Below, piece by piece: positions 14,301 to 22,735 of a stretch of DNA of 26,524 nt. Location: positions 1 to 26,524 of the forward strand of contig SOIA01000069.1 of NCBI GenBank assembly GCA_004378665.1. Reading direction: 5' to 3'. The notes under the pieces are model-generated. The model was not told the origin of the DNA. It did not search any database and worked only from the letters and a program-made list of their open reading frames with translations. Made by a program: the position numbers and the translations under genes. Position 1 is the stretch's first letter. Every line of letters begins with the position of its first letter. The stretch comes from Candidatus Aminicenantota bacterium (GTDB lineage: Bacteria > Acidobacteriota > Aminicenantia > Aminicenantales > Aminicenantaceae).

Positions 14301-15236
14301 TTAGGCGAATTTTTCCCCGGGCTTGATTCTTCCCCCCAAAGAAAAAGCATAAGCCTCCATAGCATTCCTGTTTTCAGGCTGGAGTCTTTCGATCAGGAAG
14401 ACACTGTGCTCACCGCAGCGAACCTCGATTCCTTCTTTCCGGACTTCCAGTATTTCTCCAGGAGAAGAGGAAGGAGGATCCTGGTTTTCCATCCCTTTGC
14501 CTTTATGGATCTTTATCCTTTTTTCTCTGAAGAATGCAAACGTTGAAGGCCAGGGAGCGAACGCTCTTATCTGCCTCTCGATGTGGATCGCATCCTTTCC
14601 CCAGTCGATCATGCCATCTTCCTTGCTGAGCTTCGGAGCGTAGGTGGCTTGCGAATGGTCTTGTTTTTGGCGTTTGATCCTGTCAATTTCGGATATTGTC
14701 TTGATCAGCAGTTCTGCTCCCGTTTGTGCCAATCGTGCTTCCAGCCCTGCTGCATTCTCCTCCGGCTCAATACTGACTTCTTCCTGCAAAAGGATATCTC
14801 CCTCGTCCATCTTCTCGTTGAGCTCGAAAACAGTGATGCCTGTCTTTTTTTCCCCGTTAAGGAGAGCCCACTGGACAGGGGAAGCTCCCCTGTAATGAGG
14901 CAAGAGGGAAAAATGGACATTCACAGAATTATACTTGGGCAGATAGATAATCGAGGAGGGAATGATCTGGCCGTAAGCGACCACAACGTTCAAATCCGGC
15001 TGTATTTCCTTCAGCTTTTCCAGTACTGCGGGATCTTTTCTGATTCGTTCGGGCTGATAAACAGGGATGTCCTGGTCAACAGCCATCTTTTTAACTGGAC
15101 ACGGCATGAGTTTTTTTCCTCGCCCTGTAGGCTTATCCGGTTGAGTGATGACAAGTTCGATGCTGTGGGATGCATCCAGGATTTTTTCTGACGAAGGGAG
15201 AGCCGCAGCAGGGCTTCCAAAGAAGATAATTCTCAT
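14301..15236 (-). CDS. fmt: Methionyl-tRNA formyltransferase
   Basis: A 311-residue enzyme that formylates initiator Met-tRNA using 10-formyl-tetrahydrofolate. The N-terminal formyltransferase domain has FFGSP near the start, VVVAYGQIIP and NVHFSLLPHYRGASPVQWA, with catalytic N106, H108 and D144 (MDEGDIL) and the SLLP loop. The C-terminal OB-like tRNA-binding domain begins near residue 210. The start codon overlaps the stop of the deformylase gene by four bases (ATGA), so the two are translationally coupled, the classic def-fmt arrangement. Confidence 0.96.
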   Translation of the reverse strand: MRIIFFGSPAAALPSSEKILDASHSIELVITQPDKPTGRGKKLMPCPVKKMAVDQDIPVYQPERIRKDPAVLEKLKEIQPDLNVVVAYGQIIPSSIIYLPKYNSVNVHFSLLPHYRGASPVQWALLNGEKKTGITVFELNEKMDEGDILLQEEVSIEPEENAAGLEARLAQTGAELLIKTISEIDRIKRQKQDHSQATYAPKLSKEDGMIDWGKDAIHIERQIRAFAPWPSTFAFFREKRIKIHKGKGMENQDPPSSSPGEILEVRKEGIEVRCGEHSVFLIERLQPENRNAMEAYAFSLGGRIKPGEKFA

Positions 15237-15748
15237 CGAATCTTGCCTGTCTGAATCCTTTTTTTCAGTTTTTTTTTAATCAGGTTTCTTTTGAGCAGAG
15301 ATAGATTTTCGAAAAACAATTTCCCGTTCAGATGGTCGATTTCATGGCAGAAAACTTTTGCCAGAGTCCCTTCAGCTTCGATGACTCTTTCGTTTCCCTC
15401 TAAGTCAAGCCCCTTGATGACAACATGGGAAGGCCTTGCCACTTTTTCTGTGATATCCGGAACCGACAAACAGCCTTCTTCCAAAATGATCTCTCCTTCC
15501 TGGCTGACGAGTTCGGGGTTGATGAGAATAATCAAATCCTCACTTCTCTCTCCGACCGATATGTCTGCAGTGATGAGCCTTTTGCTCACGTTGACTTGAG
15601 GAGCTGCGAGTCCTATCCCGGGGGCCGCATGCATGGTTTGAACCATGCTTTGTGCCAGTTCCTCGATTTCTTTATCGATAGTTTTTATTTCCTCGGCTCT
15701 TTTAGCGAGTGTAGAGTTTCCGTATTTAATAATTTCGAGTATAGGCAT
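15233..15748 (-). CDS. def: Peptide deformylase
   Basis: A 171-residue metal-dependent deformylase that removes the formyl group from new proteins. All three motifs are intact: G44-I-G-L-A-A-P-Q51, E91-G-C93-L-S and H135-E136-I-D-H139. C93, H135 and H139 bind the metal and E136 is catalytic. A basic C-terminal helix (KRNLIKKKLKKRIQTGK) follows. It is the first gene of def-fmt. The 150 bases between it and the PqqD-like gene upstream hold a fragment resembling a dispersed bacterial repeat, and no clear terminator. Confidence 0.96.
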   Translation of the reverse strand: MPILEIIKYGNSTLAKRAEEIKTIDKEIEELAQSMVQTMHAAPGIGLAAPQVNVSKRLITADISVGERSEDLIILINPELVSQEGEIILEEGCLSVPDITEKVARPSHVVIKGLDLEGNERVIEAEGTLAKVFCHEIDHLNGKLFFENLSLLKRNLIKKKLKKRIQTGKIR

Positions 15749-15804
15749 TTTATTCCAATGTTAGGATTCTATTCTAAAAGAATTTGATTTATTCTTCAAT
15801 CTGT

Positions 15805-15834
15805 GAAATCGCTACGCTTCGCTTGCAATGACAC
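15805..15834 (-). repeat. Fragment resembling the dispersed TGTCATTGC...GCGAAGC...GATT repeat
   Basis: Read on the minus strand this begins GTGTCATTGCAAGCGAAGCG and continues into TAGCGATTTC. It resembles the widespread intergenic repeat beginning TGTCATTGCGAG with GCGAAGC units, found scattered in many bacterial genomes. Only one copy is seen here, so its repeat nature rests on recognition, not on copy number in the window. Confidence 0.4.
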
Positions 15835-15898
15835 TTTTGCCTTCAATATCATTACCAAAGAGTTGCCTAATTACTGAGCATAAACAAACGTCCCCATT

Positions 15899-16321
15899 TT
15901 AGAGACCTTTGAAAGAAATAAAGCGGTTTTCATCGAGACTCTGGAGAAAGAGAGCCAATCTATCGTAAAGAGGCTCTGCTGATTCTCCGAATTCTTCTTT
16001 TAAGCTTTGAGCGACCTCTTCTACGGTATTTTTGCCGTCACAATGCTCCCAAACAAAACTGCCGACGGCATCGAGCGTGACCTTGAAATTTGGCTTTTTC
16101 ATTCGGGGAAGAACGTGTTTCTTGAAAAAGGGATGTTTGAATTTAGGCTTGAGGAGGACTATTAAACCGTCTTCTTTTTTCTCCCACTTTATGTTTTTTA
16201 CGGGGATGAGTTCCAGAAGATTGATCTGGGGCTTGTCAATTCTGTCCTTCTTCACAATCGACCGGTCACAGCTTATTTCTTTGTCGGTATCGGCTTTATT
16301 ATTCTCCTGATGAAGTTTCAT
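15899..16321 (-). CDS. PqqD-like protein (RiPP recognition-element fold)
   Basis: A 140-residue protein. Residues 1-45 or so are polar and low in structure. From about 45 it shows a strand pair (IKWEKKEDGLIVLLKPKF), then from about 80 the PqqD-like winged-helix core: VTLDAVGSFVWEHCDGKNTV, EEVAQSLKEEFG and the final helix and strand RLALFLQSLDENRFISF. PqqD-type domains bind precursor peptides in ribosomal peptide modification, or occur as orphan small proteins. No radical SAM maturase or precursor peptide is adjacent. The start overlaps the end of the OPT transporter gene by 23 bases with a weak ribosome site, so translation is probably coupled to the transporter. Its ligand may be linked to peptide import, which is inference. 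Confidence 0.75.
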   Translation of the reverse strand: MKLHQENNKADTDKEISCDRSIVKKDRIDKPQINLLELIPVKNIKWEKKEDGLIVLLKPKFKHPFFKKHVLPRMKKPNFKVTLDAVGSFVWEHCDGKNTVEEVAQSLKEEFGESAEPLYDRLALFLQSLDENRFISFKGL

Positions 16322-18311
16322 ACTCGCCGGAAGCTACCATTTTCTTGTATGGGAAGTAAATCAGGATGAATCCGAGGATGAAGAAGATCAAAAGGCCCAG
16401 CCATGCAGTGCCATGGACTTCAGGAAGCCTTATTTTTTCTTTGAGGGCTTCGATGCCTGAAGTCAAGATTCCCGTCAGAGCTTGGCCCGCGATCAGTCCC
16501 GAAGCGATCAAAAGGCCGATGTTTTCGACGGTTTCTCTTCCTTTGGCTGTTGGATTTTTCTTGGCAACGGCTCTGTCACGGAAGTATTTTATGACTCCTC
16601 CAAAGAAGATGCACGCTGTCGCTCGGAAGGGGAGATACATTCCCACAGCGATGATCATCGGGGATGGGGATCCGATAAGGATAAAGCCAATGCCCAGCAG
16701 CATTCCTGCGATAACCAAAGGCCAGGCCATTTCTCCTCCGACTATTCCCTGGGCCATCATGGCCATCAAATTGGCCTGGGGGGCAGGCAGGGCATCACTC
16801 CCTATACCTTTGGTGCTGTGAAAAAGCTGGAGGGCGAAAGTCAGAGTTAAGGCTGCGGCGACGACACCGATCATTCCGCCTATCTGCATGCGCCAGGGAG
16901 TTCCCCCGAGAATATGTCCGACCTTCCAGTCCTGGATCATATCTCCGGCGACACCGGCCACACAGCAGACAACCGCCGCCACTCCTAAGACAGCCGCGAT
17001 TCCTGGTGCTCCCGTTTGCCCCATCAGGACCATCATCAAGGCAGCGATAAGAAGAGAGGTTAAAGTCAGACCAGAAATCGGGTTGGAAGAGGAACCGATG
17101 ATACCCACGAGGTATCCAGCAACAGCCGCGAAGAGAAGGGCCATGATGATCATGACTATAGCCGTTACGAGAGAAGAACCGATGTTGTGCGTGAACACGT
17201 TATACAGGAAGACCATCGGGATAATCAAAGCAATGATGGAGATTATAATAGAAGGGAAAGGCAGATCTTTATCGGTTCGGATCGTTTCAGATGCGCCTCC
17301 AGCGCTAACTTTTTTTACGTCGGCTAATGAACGGCCGATTCCTGTGACGAGGCTTTTTCGCATTTTGAAGAGCGTGTAAAATGCACCGACCAGCATGGCT
17401 CCGACTGCGATGGGTTTGACCTGGGAGTTATACGCGGAGACTGCCATATCTGTCCAGTTTCCATCGAAGTGGGTGACGATCTCCCCCAGGTCTCCGCTGA
17501 TGAAAAGAATTATAGGCATCAGGAATAGCCATCCCAGCACGCCGCCGGAAAAAGTGAGGGCTGCCAGCTTGGGTCCGATGATGTACCCGACTCCGGTCAT
17601 GGCCGCGTTAGCTGCGGGCGTTTCTATGAACATTCTCCCTTTTATCGTACTAGTTTTTGCCATTTCGACATTATCCCTGTTGAGAAAGGTGATACGGGAG
17701 AGCCCCGGGATATCAAAGACTTTTTGTGCGTAAGGCTTGATGAATTGAAGACCGCTTGAATTGGTGAAGAATTCTACAAGACTTCCCAGTCCCATTGCCC
17801 AGAACAAGTAAGCGGCTTGTGAACCACCCTTCTGTCCGGTCTTGACCATTGCTGCGCAAGCGGTGCTTTCTGGAAAGGGAAGATCGGCATCTTCAACTAA
17901 GGTGCGGCGGACAAGGATGATGAGCAGGACTCCGAGGATCCCTCCCACCAGCATCAGGAGGGTTGATTTGAAAAGATCGAATTTTTCCCAAAGAGGCTGG
18001 CCATCTATTCTGACGAGGAGAAAAGCAGGGATAGTGAAAATAGCTCCGGCTGCCAGGGCTTCTCCAACCGCTCCGGTTGTTCTTGCCATGTTTTCCTCAA
18101 GAATCGTTCCTTTTAACGGGCGAAGTACAGCCATCGCGATGACTGCTGCGGGAAAGGTCGCAGCGACTGTCATCCCGACAAGAAGACCTAAATAGGCGTT
18201 CGCAGCGCCCAGGACAATCGCCATGATGATTCCCAAGAAGATTGCCTTGAAGGATATTTCTTTCATGGATTGTTCCGGGGACACATAAGGCTTATAATCG
18301 CCATTGCTCAT
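16299..18311 (-). CDS. OPT-family oligopeptide transporter
   Basis: A 670-residue polytopic membrane protein of the OPT family, bacterial branch, with about 14-16 hydrophobic segments along its whole length. Recognisable parts are the opening EISFKAIFLGIIMAIVLGAA, NAYLGLLVGMTVAATFPAAV, the LPFPESTACAAMVKTGQ loop, the glycine-rich GYIIGPKLAALTFSGGVLGW segment and LGIGFILIGSPSPMIIAVGM near the C-terminus. Members move small peptides or metal chelates across the inner membrane with protons. GAGGAGGT stands five bases before the ATG. It leads a run with the overlapping PqqD-like gene and is divergent from mreB. The substrate is unknown. Confidence 0.92.
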   Translation of the reverse strand: MSNGDYKPYVSPEQSMKEISFKAIFLGIIMAIVLGAANAYLGLLVGMTVAATFPAAVIAMAVLRPLKGTILEENMARTTGAVGEALAAGAIFTIPAFLLVRIDGQPLWEKFDLFKSTLLMLVGGILGVLLIILVRRTLVEDADLPFPESTACAAMVKTGQKGGSQAAYLFWAMGLGSLVEFFTNSSGLQFIKPYAQKVFDIPGLSRITFLNRDNVEMAKTSTIKGRMFIETPAANAAMTGVGYIIGPKLAALTFSGGVLGWLFLMPIILFISGDLGEIVTHFDGNWTDMAVSAYNSQVKPIAVGAMLVGAFYTLFKMRKSLVTGIGRSLADVKKVSAGGASETIRTDKDLPFPSIIISIIALIIPMVFLYNVFTHNIGSSLVTAIVMIIMALLFAAVAGYLVGIIGSSSNPISGLTLTSLLIAALMMVLMGQTGAPGIAAVLGVAAVVCCVAGVAGDMIQDWKVGHILGGTPWRMQIGGMIGVVAAALTLTFALQLFHSTKGIGSDALPAPQANLMAMMAQGIVGGEMAWPLVIAGMLLGIGFILIGSPSPMIIAVGMYLPFRATACIFFGGVIKYFRDRAVAKKNPTAKGRETVENIGLLIASGLIAGQALTGILTSGIEALKEKIRLPEVHGTAWLGLLIFFILGFILIYFPYKKMVASGEYETSSGE

Positions 18312-18348
18312 GATGACCTCCTCATATTGCCACTTGATGTTTTTTGAA

Positions 18349-18378
18349 TATATATATTTTTATAAAAGATAAAGTCAA
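18349..18378 (-). promoter_or_regulatory. Promoter for the OPT transporter
   Basis: On the minus strand TTGACT (18378-18373) precedes an alternating AT stretch. TATATA words fit a -10 at spacings of 16 or 18 bases, and TATATT at 20. The -35 word is the same as that before mdh. Transcription would start about 30 bases upstream of the ATG. The AT repeat makes the exact -10 uncertain. Confidence 0.5.
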
Positions 18379-18485
18379 GAGAAAATAAAATCAGCGCCCT
18401 AGAATCAAGCCTTTAAATTCTTTTTTTATTTGCGTAGAGAGGGAAATTGTGCTAAATAATACCTGTAAATAAGAGAGGCACTGAT

Positions 18486-19517
18486 ATGAGCTTGATGAGT
18501 TCCCTCAAAGACAGGTTGCTTTGTGATTTAGCGATTGACCTGGGAACGGCGAACACTTTAGTCTACCTCAAAGGAAAAGGAATTGTCGTTCAAGAGCCAT
18601 CGATCGTAGTCGTTAATAAACAATCCGGGAAAGTGGAAGCTGTCGGTACGCGGGCCAAGGAAATGTTGGGAAAGACACCTGCTGATGTTTTGACGATCAA
18701 ACCCATGAGAGACGGTGTTATTGCCGATTTTGAGATGGCGGAAAAAATGCTTGATTACTTTATCAAGCAATCCACAAACAGCCGTATGTTTTTGGTGAGG
18801 CCACGAATAGTCATAGGAATACCAACAGGGATCACACAGGTGGAGAGGCGTGCTGTGAAGGATGTGGCCATGAGAGCCAAAGCTTCTGAGGTATACTTGG
18901 TACAGCAACCCATCGTTGCTTCTGTCGGAGCAGACCTCCCGATTTCAGAGCCCACCGGAAACATGATTGTGGATATAGGAGGAGGCACGACCGATATCGC
19001 CGTCATATCCATGAACGGAATCGTCTTCAACCATTCCATCCGGATTGCAGGAAATGAGATGGATGAGGCCATCATCCAGTACCTGAAGAGAAAATACAAC
19101 CTGCTCATAGGAGAACGAAGTGCCGAATTATTGAAAATCCAAATAGGATCAGCTTATCCTCTGGATGAGCCGATATCCATCGAGATAAAAGGACGAGATT
19201 TGGGAGAGGGAATTCCCAAGACTCTTATCATGGATGACCAGGAGATCAGAGAAGCGCTTGAAGATGTCGTCGTAGCAATTATTGATGCCATCCGCGTTTC
19301 CCTTGAAAGGACACCTCCCGAGCTTTCAGCGGATATCATTGACCGAGGAATAATCTTAACAGGTGGAGCTGCTCTCCTCAGGAATTTAGACAAACGCATC
19401 AGAGAGGAAACCAAGCTGCCGGTTTTCATCACTGATGATCCTCTCACAACGGTTGTCCTTGGGGCCGGCAAGCTTCTTGAGGATTTAGACCTGTTGAAAA
19501 AGATTTCTCTAATTTAA
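18486..19517 (+). CDS. mreB: Rod-shape determining actin-like protein MreB
   Basis: A 343-residue bacterial actin. The phosphate-1 motif is at DLAIDLGTANTLVYLKGKGI, followed by LTIKPMRDGVIADFEMAEKM, the phosphate-2 motif DIGGGTTDIAVISM and the adenosine motif ILTGGAALLRNLDKR. It polymerises on the inner face of the cell membrane and positions the elongation complex encoded downstream. GAGAGG lies seven bases before the ATG. It heads mreB-mreC-mreD-mrdA-rodA. The 174-base divergent region upstream holds the OPT promoter and only weak -35/-10 words for mreB (TTGCGT and a TAAATAAT stretch). Confidence 0.98.
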   Translation: MSLMSSLKDRLLCDLAIDLGTANTLVYLKGKGIVVQEPSIVVVNKQSGKVEAVGTRAKEMLGKTPADVLTIKPMRDGVIADFEMAEKMLDYFIKQSTNSRMFLVRPRIVIGIPTGITQVERRAVKDVAMRAKASEVYLVQQPIVASVGADLPISEPTGNMIVDIGGGTTDIAVISMNGIVFNHSIRIAGNEMDEAIIQYLKRKYNLLIGERSAELLKIQIGSAYPLDEPISIEIKGRDLGEGIPKTLIMDDQEIREALEDVVVAIIDAIRVSLERTPPELSADIIDRGIILTGGAALLRNLDKRIREETKLPVFITDDPLTTVVLGAGKLLEDLDLLKKISLI

Positions 19518-19533
19518 ACCTGTTTGAGCTTTT

Positions 19534-20382
19534 ATGCCTCTTTTCCTGAAAGAAAGAAAGAGTCTCACCATCCTTATCGCTCTAATCTTTTTCCACTTCC
19601 TTTTGATTTCCATGCAAGTCCCTCTGGGAGAAAAGGCGAGCATTTTTGAAAAGACGGTTTTTTCTGTCTTTTCTCCCGTACGGCACGGAATCCTTTCTTT
19701 TTTTAGGTCGATCGGAAATGTCTGGAATAATTATTTTTATCTCCGGAATGTTCAAGGCCAGAACGAACAGATGAAAGAACAGATTTTTTATCTCCAGCAG
19801 GAAAATAACCTTCTGCGGAATGCCCTTCAGAAATTCAGAAGCGAGAGGGAGATCGAGGAGAATCTTTTAGAGATGCATGAAAGTATTTTGCCATCTCGAG
19901 TTATCGGGCTTGATCCCAGCAACTTCTATAAATCTGTTATCATCAATAGAGGCACGTTGGATGGGATCAAGAAGAATATGGTTGTTCTGGATAAAAACGG
20001 GGACCTAGTGGGGCGAATCGTTGATGCGATCTCGTTAAAAGAAGCCCGTGTCCAGATGATCACTGACAATGAGAGCGGAATCAGCGTGTTCGCTGAGGGA
20101 AACAGGATCCGTGGAATCCTTGTGGGCGATGGAGAAGGACAGTGCCTGATGCGTTATGTTCTTGCCACCACCACCGCAGAAGAAATCTCTGAAGGGGAGG
20201 ATGTCATCACATCCGGGTATGACCGGATCTACCCTTCGGGAATCAGGGTGGGGAGGATCGTCTCCATCACGACAGACACTTCACTTCATAAACATATCGT
20301 CGTTATCCCTTATTTCGATTTTCGATATTTGGACCAGATTGCGGTCATCATGAAAGATCCGCAGGAGTTTTTTAAAGACTGA
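19534..20382 (+). CDS. mreC: Rod-shape determining protein MreC
   Basis: A 282-residue periplasmic scaffold with one N-terminal membrane segment (about residues 10-28), a coiled coil at about 70-115 (QEQNEQMKEQ-like heptads to LLEMHES) and the two-lobed beta domain. Typical blocks are SRVIGLDPSNFYKSVIINRG, NMVVLDKNGDLVGRIV, the VQMITDNESGISVF strand and TSGYDRIYPSGIRVGRI. It links MreB inside with PBP2 and RodA outside. It is 16 bases after mreB, and its stop overlaps the mreD start by one base. Confidence 0.96.
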   Translation: MPLFLKERKSLTILIALIFFHFLLISMQVPLGEKASIFEKTVFSVFSPVRHGILSFFRSIGNVWNNYFYLRNVQGQNEQMKEQIFYLQQENNLLRNALQKFRSEREIEENLLEMHESILPSRVIGLDPSNFYKSVIINRGTLDGIKKNMVVLDKNGDLVGRIVDAISLKEARVQMITDNESGISVFAEGNRIRGILVGDGEGQCLMRYVLATTTAEEISEGEDVITSGYDRIYPSGIRVGRIVSITTDTSLHKHIVVIPYFDFRYLDQIAVIMKDPQEFFKD

Positions 20383-20867
20383 TGAGACTGAATGATTTTA
20401 TTCGTGTGGCCATCGGAATACTGATTTCCTTTCTCTTCTATACAATCTTCAGCAGGGTATCTCCGTCATTTCTTTTGCTTTTTAATGTATTCAGCTTGGT
20501 CGTGTTCTATTTTGCAGTAAAAAAGGGGGAGATTTTCGGTTCCTGTTTGGGTACGGTCTGCGGTCTTTTCCAGGATTATTTTTTTTCCGGAGTTTATGGA
20601 GTGGCAGGTCTTTCGAAGACGATCTCCGGATTTCTTGCTGGGTACTTATCAAAAAAGATAGACGTCCAGACTCCTCTGCGCAACTTTTTTTTCCTGATCA
20701 TTCTGCTCAGCTTTGAACTCATCCTGTGGGCGTTACTCTTTTCTTTTATCGTCCCCGAAAGCATCAGTACAGGAGGCGGGTTGATATTTTTCCAGCCTGT
20801 TGCCACTGCTGTTCTGGGGACTTTTGCGCATTTTCTGTTGAAAAAATTTAAAAAGGACAAGTATTGA
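20382..20867 (+). CDS. mreD: Rod-shape determining protein MreD
   Basis: A 161-residue integral membrane protein with about five hydrophobic segments. The LLFNVFSLVVFYFAVKKGEI and LGTVCGLFQDYFFSGVYGVA segments are typical of MreD, as is GFLAGYLSKKIDVQTPL. The start codon shares one base with the mreC stop, and the stop overlaps the TTG start of mrdA, so mreC-mreD-mrdA are translated in a chain. Identity is supported as much by position as by sequence. Confidence 0.9.
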   Translation: MRLNDFIRVAIGILISFLFYTIFSRVSPSFLLLFNVFSLVVFYFAVKKGEIFGSCLGTVCGLFQDYFFSGVYGVAGLSKTISGFLAGYLSKKIDVQTPLRNFFFLIILLSFELILWALLFSFIVPESISTGGGLIFFQPVATAVLGTFAHFLLKKFKKDKY

Positions 20868-22735
20868 TCGGAACGATGAAACAAGAAAAAATTTACGAGG
20901 ATCTTTTTCCTGTTTTGAGAAGAGCCAAATTTATTTTTTTCATTGTGGCAATATTTTTCATTTTTTTAATACTCAATTTCTGGAAAGTCCAGATTCTTGA
21001 CCATGACGGATACTGGGAAAAGTCAGAAGCGAACTGGATGAGAGAAATTACCCTCCCTTACCAGAGGGGATTGATTTCGGACAGGCAAGGGATCATTCTG
21101 GCCAACAACAGAGCGTCTTTCCGGGTATCTCTCATCAGAGAGAATTGCGAAGACTATGACAAATCCTGCCGAAAAATAGCTCGACTCCTGAATATCGAAG
21201 AACATGTCTTGAAGGAAAGGATAAAAAAATATGAGTCACAACCTCACTTTAAGCCCATCGTGGTCAAGGAAAACCTGACATTTGAAGAAGTGGCGATGAT
21301 TGAAGCCAGGAAGTTAGAGCTGCCTGAATTGATTCTCCAATCAGAGCCCAAAAGGTTCTACCCGTTCGAAAGTTTTGCCGCGCATGTCATCGGTTACCTT
21401 CAGGAGCTTTCCCCGGAGGAGATGAGGAGGGATGTTTATGGAGAGCGGCGTCTTGGTGAGCTTATAGGGAAAACCGGAATGGAGAAGCAGTATGAAACCG
21501 CTTTAGTCGGGGGTCACGGTCGGCTTATTGAAGTTGTGGACAGCTTAGGAAGGGGGAGAGAGGAAGTCGCTCGGAGTGAACCCGAAAGAGGTCAGGATTT
21601 GACAATCACTTTAGATTTCGATCTTCAGAAGGAAGTAGAAAAGCTGTTGGAGGGAAGAGAGGGAGCGATTATTGTGATGGATGCCAGAGACGGGGAGATA
21701 CTGGCTTTAGCCAGTTATCCCGATTTTGATCCGAATAGATTCATCAACCGTTTTACATCTGAAGAATGGCTCGATATTGTGAACAGCCCGGAGTTTCCGC
21801 TGGAGAATCGAGCCATCCGGGGACTGTATTCTCCAGGTTCGGTCTTCAAACTGACCATTGCCCTGGGTGCTCTTGATTTGGGGATTGCCACTGAAGAGAC
21901 CACTTTCGTTTGTAAAGGGGAGACTCGGATTTACAACCATCCCTTTTCTTGCTGGCGTGAAGGAGGCCACGGAGAAATTGGTTTTTTTGACGCCATACGG
22001 GATTCTTGCAACATATATTTTTATAATCTTGGAAAGGAAATGCGTATCGAGGAGATCGCGCGTTACGCAAGAATGATGGGATTTGGGTCAAGAACAGGAA
22101 TTGATTTGCCCGGAGAAAAATCTGGATTGGTTCCAGATCCTCAGTGGAAAATAGAAGCCAGGGACGAACCTTGGCAACTGGGTGAGACGATTTCCGTGTC
22201 TATCGGCCAGAGCTTCCTGCTTGTGACTCCAATCCAGATTGCTGCACATACAGCTCTGATCGCAAACAGAGGAATTCGCGTCACGCCCCATCTGTTCAAA
22301 TCCTTGTCCTTAAACGGGAAGAAAAGAGAGAACAGGTTCAATCCTCCCGGGAACCAGGTGGTGAATATTGACACATCGGTTTTCGAACAGGTCATTCAGG
22401 GTATGTGGGAAGCCGTCAATAAACAGGGGACTGGATGGGCCGCTCTTGTCTCTGAATACGATGTGTGCGGAAAAACGGGGTCCACTCAGTTGATCAGTAG
22501 AGATAAATCGGAAGAGCCAGAAGAAGAAAAAGAGGAGGGAGAAGAGGAAGAGGAAGAAATGAAGACGCACTCCTGGTTCACAGGATTTGCTCCAAGGGAG
22601 AACCCAGAGATTGTTGTCACCGTTATCGTTGAGTACGGTGGAATGGGGGGTGAAACAGCTGCTCCTCTTGCGAGAAGATTATTTAACTCTTACAGGAAAA
22701 AATATGATAGACAGGAGCCTACTCAGACACATTGA
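20864..22735 (+). CDS. mrdA: Penicillin-binding protein 2 (elongation transpeptidase)
   Basis: A 623-residue class B penicillin-binding protein, partner of RodA in sidewall synthesis. A single membrane segment lies at about 25-45, the dimerisation/pedestal domain follows, then the transpeptidase. Active-site motifs are S326-V-F-K329 (YSPGSVFK), S381-C-N383 and K537-T-G539. Between KTG and the conserved SWFTGFAP strand is an unusual acidic tract, residues 550-565, with 13 Glu of 16. The TTG start overlaps the mreD stop and has AAGGA six bases upstream. An ATG four codons later lacks a suitable site. The last 32 bases overlap the rodA start. Confidence 0.96.
   Translation: MIGTMKQEKIYEDLFPVLRRAKFIFFIVAIFFIFLILNFWKVQILDHDGYWEKSEANWMREITLPYQRGLISDRQGIILANNRASFRVSLIRENCEDYDKSCRKIARLLNIEEHVLKERIKKYESQPHFKPIVVKENLTFEEVAMIEARKLELPELILQSEPKRFYPFESFAAHVIGYLQELSPEEMRRDVYGERRLGELIGKTGMEKQYETALVGGHGRLIEVVDSLGRGREEVARSEPERGQDLTITLDFDLQKEVEKLLEGREGAIIVMDARDGEILALASYPDFDPNRFINRFTSEEWLDIVNSPEFPLENRAIRGLYSPGSVFKLTIALGALDLGIATEETTFVCKGETRIYNHPFSCWREGGHGEIGFFDAIRDSCNIYFYNLGKEMRIEEIARYARMMGFGSRTGIDLPGEKSGLVPDPQWKIEARDEPWQLGETISVSIGQSFLLVTPIQIAAHTALIANRGIRVTPHLFKSLSLNGKKRENRFNPPGNQVVNIDTSVFEQVIQGMWEAVNKQGTGWAALVSEYDVCGKTGSTQLISRDKSEEPEEEKEEGEEEEEEMKTHSWFTGFAPRENPEIVVTVIVEYGGMGGETAAPLARRLFNSYRKKYDRQEPTQTH

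Noticed and set aside
14583..15191. A 202-codon open frame on the plus strand within fmt
   Set aside because: It lies wholly antisense to the well-supported formyltransferase and has no family resemblance or ribosome site.
22587..22703. Extension of RodA by 39 N-terminal residues
   Set aside because: The extra residues are an off-frame reading of mrdA. The ATG at 22704 has a ribosome site and the normal RodA opening.
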